In this document: positions 10,595 to 19,732 of the stretch, in pieces | Layout of the letters: each line of letters begins with the position of its first letter | Numbering within the stretch: the stretch's first letter is position 1 | From: Wyeomyia smithii | Taxonomy: Eukaryota; Arthropoda; Insecta; Diptera; Culicidae | Length of the DNA: 64,000 nt | Assembly (NCBI RefSeq): GCF_029784165.1 | Contig: NC_073696.1 | Location: forward strand, 249,669,971-249,733,970 | Direction: 5' to 3' | Position numbers and translations under genes: made by a program | The notes under the pieces: model-generated | Told to the model about the DNA's origin: nothing | The model's database searches: none | Seen by the model: the letters and a program-made list of their open reading frames with translations, nothing else

Positions 10595-11170
10595 ATGAAC
10601 AATCCAGAGAATGATACGAATCGGAATAATCGGTATAGACCTAGGCAAACGAAAAAGGACAACGATTGGAAACTTGGTACTTGGAATGTTAGGACTCTGC
10701 TCGAACCACCACGTGCGGACTTCTTGGCCAGAGAGCTACGGAAGGCAAAAGTGGAGGTAGCAGCCATGCAAGAGGTGCGTTGGCCTAAAACACGAGAACG
10801 TGAATTTCGGGCGGTTGATCCGACCGCGGGCACTTCTTTCAAGTACCACATCTACTACAGTGGCGGTGATAGAGCGAAACGGGGCGTCGGTTTCGTGCTA
10901 CTCGGAAACAAATGAAGCGTGTCATTAGGTGGAGGCCTATTAATGGCCGTCTATGCGTATTAAGGATCAAGGGCAGATTCTTCCATTACAGCCTTATGAA
11001 CGTGTACGCGCCGACAAACGATAAAACCGGTGACGTAAAGAAGGAATCCTATGAGCTCCTTGAGAAAACGTATGGAGAGTGCCCACAACACAACATAAAA
11101 GTCGTCATCGGAGATACACGCACAAGTCGGACGAGAGGAGTTCTTTCGTCCCGTAATTGGTAGGGAAGGC
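10595..11170 (+). pseudogene. RTE endonuclease domain remnant
   Basis: From the ATG at 10595 the frame reads an APE endonuclease start (KLGTWNVRTL, VEVAAMQEVRW) to 10915. It continues after a stop in the frame 10912-11163, which carries LMNVYAPT and a damaged catalytic motif: VVIGDTR, where 'GDFN' is expected. At least one frameshift or stop separates the two pieces. Endonuclease activity must be lost. Confidence 0.75.
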
Positions 11171-11403
11171 CTTCACTTTACCACCAACGACAACGGCTTG
11201 AGGTTAGTGAACTTCGCCGCGGCCAGGGGAATGGCCATCTGTAGTACCCATTTTGCACGTCTGAACATTCGGAAGCACACCTGAAGACAACCCAATGGAG
11301 AGGCCTGCTCCTAGATCGACCACGTGCTGATCGACGGCAGGCATTTTTCAGACGTCATAGATGTGTGGTCCTTCCGAGGGCAAACATCGACTCGGATCAG
11401 TAT

Positions 11404-11534
11404 TACTATTTCTTTATTTGAATTATGTAACGTAAGATATGTATCTTTTTTAATGTTACAACGTGGATAGATTTGGATTCTAATTGTTAATTTTCCTACT
11501 TAAATTCTATTTCATAAATTGTTCTCTTTAATTA
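11404..11534 (-). mobile_element. 131-bp insertion in the RTE element
   Basis: An AT-rich segment interrupts the RTE coding sequence and is flanked by a 15-bp direct repeat with one mismatch (gactcggatcagtat at 11389-11403, gactcagatcagtat at 11535-11549). Its left edge, read on the minus strand, ends in an AATAAAG-like signal and a short A-rich tail. This suggests a 5'-truncated retro-insertion of unknown family, minus-oriented. Confidence 0.7.
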
Positions 11535-11715
11535 GACTCAGATCAGTATCTCGTGGTAGGCAAGATTGGCGCCCGGTTGTCCAACGTATTCAAAGCGAGA
11601 TCGGCGAGGAAGATACGTTTGGACATCCAGAGGTTATCAGCGAAAGGAGTTGCTGCAGAAAGTTGCTAGACGGATCGGTAAGTGAACCTAAACGAGCAGT
11701 GGAACAGCGCAAGAA

Positions 11716-12081
11716 GTGATAATCATGCCAATGGGAACCTCGCGTAGTGGGTGGTTCGATGCTGAGTGCCTAGACCTGACGGAGGAGCAGAACCGAGCCT
11801 TTGCCAACACGTCAGTAGCAGCTAATTGTGTAACGCGTCAGATGCGGAAGAAATACCGGGAGACAAGTGCCCTCGAAAAAATGCTTCACCGCCGTAAGAA
11901 ACGTGAGCATTATGATCGCGTCCTCGCGGAGGCGGAGAATTGCTTCATCAAGCACGACACGAGCTTCCATAGAACGTTTAACGAAATCAGGAACCGGTCC
12001 GTGCCAGTACTTGCCATGTGTAATGACAGGGAGGGGAATCTGATTACCGAAAAATTGCAGGTGGCCAGGCGTTTAAAGTAA
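11716..12081 (+). pseudogene. RTE linker region between endonuclease and reverse transcriptase
   Basis: An open frame with the usual linker of RTE proteins: WFDAECLDLTEEQN, RKKYRETSALEKMLHRRKKREHYDR, then a short segment reading 'MCNDREGNLITEKLQVARR' (residues expected just before the reverse transcriptase). The frame is lost after 12081. Confidence 0.65.
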
Positions 12082-12188
12082 CATTTGGAAGGGGTGTTGA
12101 ACGATGAGGAAGGTAGGAGAGTCGTCGAAAGGAACAGGATAGAATTTGGGGGGACGGACAAGCGCCGGACCCACCAGCATTTGACGAG

Positions 12189-12812
12189 GTGAAGAATGCT
12201 TGCAAAAAGCTAAAGAACCACAAAGCCGCTGGGAAGGATTGGTTACCGGCTGAGCTTTTCAAAGTCGGGAGCGGGCGGCTGTGTAATGCAATTCACCAGA
12301 TTATCCTAAGGGTATGGTCTAAGGAACAACTACCTACGGACTGGTTGGAAGGGCTCGACTATAGTAATTATCGAGGCATAACTCTCCTCAATTCCGCTTA
12401 TAAAATTCTCTACCGTATCCTGTTCCAGCGATTGAGGCCATTGCAGGAAGCCTCTGTTGGAGAATACCAATCCGGTTTTCGAGTGGGGCGATCTACAACG
12501 GACCAGATGTTTACTTTGAAACAGATCCTCGACAAGTTTCGAGAACACAACTTGCAGACTCATCATCTGTTGATAGACTTTAGGGCGGCGTACGATACAG
12601 TGAAACGCAACGAGCTGTGGCAAATTAAGTTTGGACATGGTTTTTCAACGAAACTAATTGAACTGTTACGTGCGATGCTTGATGGTTCCACCTCAAGCGT
12701 CAGGACAGCGGGCGAGTTTTCGGACGCGTTTGTGACGTTAGATGATCTAAGGCCGATGACGGGCTCTCGCTCTGCTGTTCAACATAGCTTAGCATTGCAA
12801 TACGAAGGGTAG
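12189..12812 (+). pseudogene. RTE reverse transcriptase fragment
   Basis: The frame opens with KNHKAAGKDWLPAELFK and continues with YSNYRGITLLNSAYKILYR, GFRVGRSTTDQMFTLKQIL and LLIDFRAAYD, fingers and palm motifs A-B of an RTE-type reverse transcriptase. The catalytic box appears in another frame as GFADDIDMIG (coding bases near 12863-12874), so a frameshift separates it. A deletion around the 'EG...DCIP' region before RGIT is likely because the linker reads LEGLDYSNYRG. Confidence 0.8.
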
Positions 12813-12837
12813 TGGTGTAGAGGAGCGGCACCATCGT

Positions 12838-13443
12838 CACGAAGTCTCACATGCTTCTGGGATTCGCGGACGACATTGATATGATTGGTGTTAACCGTAG
12901 AGCAGTTGAGGAGGCCTATACGACTCCAGAAGGGAAGCTGCGAGAACTGGACCCACCATAAGGACTGCGAAAAAAGAAGTACATGGCGGCTGGCAAATAG
13001 CGTAGTAGTTCTGTGGGTGTTGAAGCTGCTGTGGAGATGGATGGGGATACTTTCGAAGTGGTCGATGAATTTGTTTATTTTGGTATTCTCGTGGCATGTA
13101 TCAACGAGATGAAACGCGAGGTGGAGAGACGGATTGCGGCAGCGAACAGAGCCCATAGCCTACAGATCCGTACGAAAATTGCGCTCTCTAATATTCTGAT
13201 CCGCCCAGTGACGCTCTACGGACATTCTCGAAGGCAAACTAGAAAATGGGGTGTGGCGCAGGCGCATGAATGACGAGCTGTACGAAGTGATGAAACACGG
13301 CAGGTTACCGTGGGCTGGCCATGTAGCACGGATGGCGGATGAGCGACCGGCAAAGATAATATTTAGCAGAGAACCGGATAGAGGTCGACGACTTCGAGGC
13401 AGACCTCGTACGCGCTGGATATGTGCTGTCGACGAGGATGCTT
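12838..13443 (+). pseudogene. RTE reverse transcriptase C-terminal fragments
   Basis: Three short frames in series: the FADD box region (from 12838), a piece with VDEFVYFGILV and REVERRIAAANRA (13013-13273), and the terminal piece WRRRMNDELYEVMKHGRLPWAGHVARM ending in a basic RGRP..RW tail (13251-13445). Together they are the thumb and C-terminal tail of an RTE-like protein broken by frameshifts. Confidence 0.7.
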
Positions 13444-13677
13444 GAGCAGCGGGTGTAAGGGGAGACTGGCGACGAGCAACCCAAGACCGAATTTTGGGGA
13501 GGGGTATTCTGGATCCGGCATAGAATCTCAACGATATGTCATCGTAAAAGTAAGCAGGTAAGTTATTAATCCTGTAGAACAATGATTCCTTAACTTTGAT
13601 TACAGCACCTAGTTTGGTAGTTTAAGCCGTAGAACATTCTTCTTCTTGGCTCCACCAAGCAAGAAATTCGTCATGAT

Positions 13678-14605
13678 TTGCGTTTTTACTACCTGAGAGG
13701 TAAAAACGCAAGGAAGGCGGCCGAAAAAAATTATGAATTTCATGTGCCCGATACTGTAACGTTCCGCACAGCACAGCGTTGGTTTGATCGCTTTCGTTTT
13801 GGTGTAGTGGCTGTCGAAGATACACCCCGTACTGGTAGGCCAATCGTCACAGAAACCGATAAAATTGTGGAAATCATTCAAGTAGACCGGCATGTGAGCA
13901 TTAGCTCGATTGGCCAGGAACTGGGTATAGACCATAAAACTGTTTGGAACCATTTGCAGAAGATTGGATTCCAAAAAAAGCTGGATGTTTGGGTGCCACA
14001 CGAGTTGACGCTTAGACCGAATCAACGCCTGCGGTGCACTGCTGAAACGGAACGAACTCGACCCATTTTTGAAGCGGATGGTGACTGGTTATAAAAAGTG
14101 GATCACGTACGACAACCTCAAGCGAAAAAAATCGTGGTCGAAGTGCGGTGAATCGGACCAATCCATCGCCAAATCCGGATTGACGGCCAGGAAGGTTTTG
14201 CTGCGTGTTTGGTGGGATTGGAAGGAAATCATCCACTATGAGCTGCTCAACTATGGCCAGACCCTCAATTCGGTTCTCTATTGTGAGTAGCTCGACCGTT
14301 TGAAACAGGCGATTAACCATAAGCGATCAGAATTTATCAATAGGAATGGTGTTGTTTTCCACCAGGACAACACTCGGCCTCACACATCTTTGATGACCCG
14401 CCAGAAGCTACGGGAGCTCGGATGGGATGTCCTATCGCATCCACCCTACAGCCCGTACCTGACACCGAGTGATTACCATCTCTTCCGGTCCATGCAAAAC
14501 GCTCTAAGTTGGCTTCAAAAGAGGCTTGTGAAAACTGGTTCTCTGAGTTTTTTGCAAATAAGGAGAGGGGGAGGGGTTTATAAAGGGGGAATAATGAAGT
14601 TGCCT
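13678..14605 (+). pseudogene. mariner transposase pseudogene
   Basis: Three consecutive frames (13678-14094, 14069-14290, 14300-14623) give a mariner-type transposase in order: N-terminal helix-turn-helix (TAQRWFDRFRFG, RTGRP), the WVPHELT linker, ITYDN, IHYELL, FHQDNTRPH and HPPYSPYLTPSDYHLF. It has lost two of three catalytic aspartates: the first motif reads VTGYKKW where VTGDEKW is expected, and the third reads SPYL where SPDL is expected. With the frameshift near 14090 and the stop at 14288, it is inactive. Similarity to the family stops near 14605, and no terminal inverted repeat is visible on either side. Confidence 0.88.
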
Positions 14606-14623
14606 TCTAATTCTATTCTCTAG

Positions 14624-15320
14624 AATGTCTCTTTTCTTTCCACTTTCAACATTTTTTTCACTTGTAATTTCCATTTTGCGTTTAAATTATTGTTTGTAAT
14701 ATATGATGCAATTCGTAAAAAAATAAATATTAAAAAAAAGAAAGAGGCTGCTGCACGATTGAGCTGGAATTTTAAATGGATGCTTTTTTCGAGAAGACAA
14801 AACTTTTGAAACTTATTGCTCAACAAAATTCGAAAAGTCGATTTCCATTGAACATGAACAACAATTTGAATGTTGTTCTCGAGCTGACCGTTGACTGAAC
14901 CACGCAACAATCAATTTCTAAAGCACTTGCGTTGCACGATAAGCGTTTTTTTTTGCGAGAGAGACTTTTTATTTTGGGCCGAAAAAACACAACCCACGGT
15001 CCCACCGATCCTTCCGGATACACTTTATACATACACCGTTGTATTTCCCTAGAATCAATATTCTCCTATTTTCTTTATAGACCTCATCCTAAACCATTTC
15101 GCGAAGTTATTGGGTTAAGACTAGCCCCGGCAATCTTCGTTCCGCTAATTTCTTTTTCTTTATTTAAAGGATTTCAAACACTCTAAATTGAATTCACCTA
15201 CACCTTTCGATTTGTTTACACTCTGCAAATACATAACGAATCGGACATTGGATACGTTCAAACTCAAAAGAAAAATCGTGTGATGTCAATTTCTGGCCTC
15301 TGACCATCATTCCCATATGG
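14624..15320. other. AT-rich stretch without recognised feature
   Basis: No transposon end or gene could be supported between the mariner remnant and the foldback element. Confidence 0.4.
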
Positions 15321-17237
15321 AATATTCAGTAGGCTGTCCCAAAAAAATCGATGTTGAAAAAGTCAAGGTGCTCAGCCCTAAATTGAAAGATAATGTTATT
15401 TATAGCATTTTTGTAGAACATTTCGACTTTCTAAAATGTCGTTTTCAGGTTGCCCAAAACGTGATTTATGAAAAAATTACTTTTTCAAGCTACAAAACCA
15501 CTTTTTTGCACTTTTTTCAAATCTTTTCGATTCCTTAATTTTTCCATATATTTTTTTATTTTTGTGGGGTTGTTTTTGAATATTTTGCATGGTTTGGTTC
15601 AGCATCGCATTCAATTATTTGACTCACTGAGCCCACTGAACATCACAAAAAAGTGAATTTTCTTTATAATTTTTAGATAAAACCCTTCAAAACACATATA
15701 AAAATTTTTCTCGATCAAGAACTGAAATTTTTATTGCAAAGCGGAATTCAAGACGAAAATTTACATAAAAAAAGATCCTTGATATCTTATCGGGGGGCTG
15801 AGATATCGGCGTTTTTACATGTGATGGAAAACTATGCATTTTGTCAAAAATGACACTAAAGTTCAATATCTCCATTGCACAGTGTTTTATTTTGCCGGTT
15901 GTGTGTATAATTTCCTAAATAGTGATTCAAATGTTGATTATAGTCATGAGGTAAGTTCGGAGAAATTTCAGGATATTCAAAAATGCACCTTTTAATGTAG
16001 AAAGAAGGGTGATCAATCCACCAATAAGTGAGATAAAAAATTTACTTTTTAATCAGAATAAGATAGACGCAAGGTGTCTTCGACAAAGTTTTAGGTTATC
16101 ATAAAACAAGAAACTTTACCGAAGACATCATGTTTCTATCTCTTACATATTACGAGCGACATTGAGTTTTCTATTAGAAGGCACGAAGTTATAATTTTCG
16201 TTCTAACTTTTTTCGCAGATTTTTCCAAATTTTGAAGCCTTCTACTAAGTTATCACCCATCAAAAAATGCATTTGTTTTCTGAACATCGTTATTTTTTAT
16301 CTCCCAAAATAAAACAGTTATTTAACATGTTTTTTTTTTTTTTTTTTTTTTTATTCTCGCTTATTTTCCGTCGGTCTAGTTCCGCCACTGTTGTGGCCAA
16401 TCACCGACGCCCAGGGAGGCGACTCCACACCCAGGACCCTAACTCACGACCCGTTTATTAACGGACCGGCGCCAACGGCTTTACTTCCTCATGCGATGGA
16501 AGGCGTGATCCCAGAAATTTTTCGCCTCAGAAAATCTCCCGGTGTCGGCTAGGATTGAATCTAGACCAGTTGGGTTGGTTGTGAGTGGATCACGCCACCT
16601 CACAACCATCGACACCTATGTCGGCGGTGGGATTCGAACCCAGGCGTCGAGCGTGGTTGGCGGAGACGTTACCAACCACACTAGGCCCCCGCTATATTTA
16701 ACATGTTTGTTAAAATGCATAGTTTTCCATCACATAGAAAAATGCCAATATCTCAGCTCCCCGATAAGATATCAAGGACCTTTTTTCATGTAAATTTTCG
16801 TGGTAAATCCCGCTTTGCAATGAAAATTTCAGTTTTTGCTCACAAATTTTTTTTATTTGTGTTTTGAAGGGTTTTATCTAAAAATTACTAGAAAAATTAA
16901 TTTTTTTGTGATGTTTAATGGGCTGTGGGAGTCAAAAAACTGCATACAATGCTGAACCAAATCAGGCAAAATATTCAATAACAACCCCGCAAAAATAAAA
17001 AAAATGTACGAAAAAATGTAGGAATCGAACAGAATTGAGAAAAGTGCAAAAAAGAGGGTTTGTAGCCTAAAAAAGTCATTTTTTCATAAATCACGTTTGG
17101 GCAACCTGAAAACAATTTTTTAGAAAGTCGAAATGTACTACAAAAATGCTATAAATAACATAATCTTTCAATTTAGGGCTGAGCACCTTGACTTTTTGAT
17201 CATCGATTTTTTTTTTTGGGATACCCTAATATTTAGT
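15321..17237. mobile_element. Foldback-type DNA element with about 515-bp inverted arms
   Basis: The left arm, 15331 to about 15845, is the imperfect reverse complement of about 16712-17227. Examples are the segments around caaggtgctcagccctaaat at 15365 and agggctgagcaccttgactt near 17175, and the pair gatggaaaactatgcatttt near 15823 and aaaatgcatagttttccatc near 16713. Flanks are a 10-bp duplication with one mismatch (aatattcagt at 15321-15330, aatatttagt at 17228-17237). Long arms plus a 9-10 bp duplication fit foldback or Mutator-like elements. The unpaired centre, about 15846-16318, is unique. No transposase is seen. A SINE interrupts it at 16333-16694. Confidence 0.82.
16319..16708 (-). 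mobile_element. tRNA-derived SINE inside the foldback element
   Basis: The insertion is 16333-16694 on the minus strand, flanked by a perfect 14-bp duplication, tatttaacatgttt, at 16319-16332 and 16695-16708. Its minus-strand head has pol III-like boxes: a TGGTTGGTAACG-type A box near 16675 and a GGTTCGAATCCC B box near 16630-16641. Its 3' end is the poly(A) visible as the T run from 16333. The overall form is that of mosquito tRNA-related SINEs; I do not assign a named family. Confidence 0.85.
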
Positions 17238-17249
17238 CATTTTTTGCTG

Positions 17250-17770
17250 TTTGCCAGAAACCGGAAGCCGCCATCCTAGAATTCAAAATGGTGTGTGAGG
17301 TAGTTTTTGAGTATCTGTGCGTCATCATGTTTACGGAAATACCATATTGGGTCACTTCGGCTGTTTTCTAAGCACCGGAAACTGTCATTTTGAATTTCAA
17401 AATGACATGTAAAGTTGATTTCTGGTATCATTCTGGTTTCCTGATATACCCATATTGGGTGGTATTCGTTTTTTTAGCTGTTTCCAGAAACAAGAAGTTG
17501 GTATCTTAAATTTCAAAAGAGCATGTGGAGTTCATTTCTGTTCTCTGAGCGTCACTCTGGTTCCGAAAATATCCATTTTGGGTTGCAATCTTTTTGGGCT
17601 GTGTTTCAGAAAAAGGATGTGTCCGTCTTATTTAATTGAAAATGGTGTCCGAGGTCGATTTTTGGCTTCCCGTTGGCTGTTTTCCAGAAACCGGAAGTCG
17701 CCATATGAGAATTCAAAATAGTATCTGATCTGATCAGCACCATTACGAAAATACCCATATTCGATCCAAA
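17250..17770. repeat. Tandem array A, about 113-bp unit
   Basis: About five diverged direct repeats, each with a 'ccagaaaccggaagtcgcca ... ttcaaaatgg ... ggttccggaaatacccatattgggt'-like core, starting near 17252, 17365, 17478, 17597 and 17677. Related units recur at 27040-27330 and, inverted and single, near 52200-52330. No coding capacity. Confidence 0.8.
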
Positions 17771-18540
17771 ATAGGGAGGAGTGTCAACCCACTATAGAAA
17801 TATTTTTCGCCCACAAAAACCTGCACATGCCAAATTTGGTTCCATTTTTTCGATAAATTCTCGAGTTTTGTGTTCATTTATGTTCCATTTGCTTGATTAA
17901 TTCTGGAGTCATGAACAAATTTGTGTTTCATTTGAATAGAAGCCCTCCTTTTCAGGAAAGGGAAAGGTGTCGAACCACAATTCTTATCCTCAAAAACCTC
18001 CTCATGCCAAATTTGGTTCCATTTACTTGATTAGTTTATGAGTTATGCAGACATTTGTGTTTCATTTGTATTACAGCCCCCCCCCGTTTCTAGAAAGAGA
18101 AGGAGTGTCGATCTACAACATAAATATCAACATAAACATCATATATATCACTTGCTCTTGCGATTCACGACACGCTAAATTTGGTTCCATTTATTTGATT
18201 AATACATGAGTTATGCAGATATTTGTGATTCGTTTGTATGGGAGCCCTTCCTTCCAGAGCAGGGAGGGGTATCCAACTACCAAAGAAATATTTTTTGCTT
18301 CTAATACTTTCACGTGCCAAGTTTGGCTTCATTTACTTAATAAGCTCTCGAGTAATGCAAAAATTTGTGTTTCATTTATATGTGGGCAAGGGAGGGGTCT
18401 CAAAATATCATGAGAACCTTTTCCGGCCCCAAAAACCTATGCATACAAATTTTCAAGTGATCGGTTCAGTAGTTCCCATATCTCTTTGGATCAGAGAGAC
18501 AGACAGGACTGGATTTTTCTATGTATAGATAGATAGATAA
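17771..18540. repeat. Tandem array B ending in (GATA)n
   Basis: About five units of 125-190 bp. Each contains 'ccaaatttggttccattt..cttgatt' and 'gagttatgcag..atttgtgtttcatttgta', then a G-rich 'gggaggggtgtc' stretch. The last unit runs into 'gatcggttcagtagttccca', a cagacagac-like stretch and tagatagatagata. That ending resembles the 3' end of a non-autonomous retroelement, but no duplication was found. Confidence 0.75.
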
Positions 18541-18553
18541 CATTAAATTCGAG

Positions 18554-18768
18554 TACACCAAAGTTGCTTTTTACGCGCGGGATACGTGCCGCGTAAAAAA
18601 ACCGCGTAAAAAATACCGCGTAAATTCCGGAATCCGCGTAAAAAAAAAACCGCGTAAATCCCGGAATCCGCGTAAAAAAAACCGCGTTAATTCCGGAATC
18701 CGCGTAAAAAAACCGCGTATATTCCGGAATCCGCGTAAAAAAACCGCGTAAAAAGCGACTTTAGTGTA
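18554..18768. mobile_element. MITE with TA duplication and internal ccgcgtaaa repeats
   Basis: The body, 18556-18766, has ends caccaaagttgctttttacg and cgtaaaaagcgactttagtg (inverted) between TA dinucleotides. The interior is five or six copies of a unit of about 32 bp (ccgcgtaaattccggaat, ccgcgtaaaaaa). A truncated relative lies at about 49640-49720. TA flanks suggest mobilisation by a Tc1/mariner/pogo-type transposase. Confidence 0.8.
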
Positions 18769-19566
18769 TATGAGAATACGCTTCGTCATGAGCAGATGTT
18801 TACATCATTTTGGAATGGAATTTTTCCATAGAGGGTTGCGAACGTCTTTGGCACTTGTTTTCCTAGGCAAGTTTCTGCATAAGATCGCTGCAGAAAATCT
18901 GCCGAAGAAAACCACTGCTGAAGCCGTTCGCTATCCTAGATATCCAAAAATGATAATTTCCAATACAATTGTTTTGATTGTCCATCGCAAAACTTGAATC
19001 ACTGCTCAATTATTCATCTCACGACGCCCCTACATCCATCACACTGTTAATTATGAATGAATCATATTATCATGAATGAACGTAGCCGCAGCCCGTCGTA
19101 GTAGGTTACCTAGATATCCACTGTAGTTTACGTGCAAAATTGATAACCTAGGCAACCTGTCCATTTATGTCAATTATGTAGGAATAATTTAACGTTTTCA
19201 GTATATTTTTTTCGTATTAACAGGAACTGAGTTGGCAACTTTTGATTTTCTTCAACGCAGTGGAATCAAATGAAAATACATACAGTTGTAATTTAGGAAT
19301 TGTACAAATTCATCTCACATATTTCTGCTAATTCAAGCTTGATTTTGGAAATTTGAGGTGAACATTTCAAATATTCAAGTATTCTCAGTGTAGTGTTTTT
19401 AAGTTTTAAAGGATTATACTTCATGAGGAATCTAAAGTGAACTAAGAAGAATCCATTCCATGAAAAAGCGGATCGGTTTAAGTAGAAAATATGCGTTTTT
19501 TCCTGTTTTCATTTGTGTTTCCATGTTGTATGAAATGAATATATGGGCTAAGATGAATAATGGAGC
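18769..19566. other. No recognised feature
   Basis: AT-rich sequence with no supported gene, repeat or element end. Confidence 0.4.
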
Positions 19567-19732
19567 AGGGGCCATCCACATACCACGTGGACAGCTTTGG
19601 GGGAGAGGGGGGTTGGGTAATGTCCACGGTCCATACAATTTTTTTTGAATTTATATGGCCAGTTGTCCACGGAGGGGGAGGGGGGGGGCAAAATTCTTAA
19701 AAATCTGTCCACGTGGTATGTGGATGGTCCCT
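19567..19732. mobile_element. 166-bp MITE with 26-bp inverted repeats
   Basis: The left end aggggccatccacataccac (19567) is complementary to the right end, gtggtatgtggatggtccct ending at 19732. The pairing extends inward through 'gtggaca'. The centre has G-rich tracts. The target duplication is not clear. Confidence 0.8.

Larger units (their letters stand above)
10236..13570 (+). mobile_element. RTE-like non-LTR retrotransposon, decayed
   Basis: A plus-strand LINE with a GC-rich 5'UTR (about 10236-10594), an N-terminal APE endonuclease, a reverse transcriptase and the C-terminal tail of RTE-type proteins (HGRLPWAGHVARM, then an RG.RGRP..RW motif). It ends near 13570 in a degenerate gtaaaagtaagcaggtaag repeat rather than poly(A), as expected for RTE elements. 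The coding region is split over several frames and has a 131-bp insertion at 11404-11534. Boundaries are estimated from content because I found no target duplication. Clade assignment rests on motifs only. Confidence 0.75.

Noticed and set aside
10531..10851. 106-codon minus-strand frame
   Set aside because: Antisense to the RTE endonuclease domain, which has clear motifs on the plus strand.
16620..16690. tRNA gene on the minus strand
   Set aside because: Same reason: SINE head within a 14-bp duplication.
17238..18540. CRISPR-like array
   Set aside because: Units are 113-190 bp, diverged, without short unique spacers, in a eukaryotic context.
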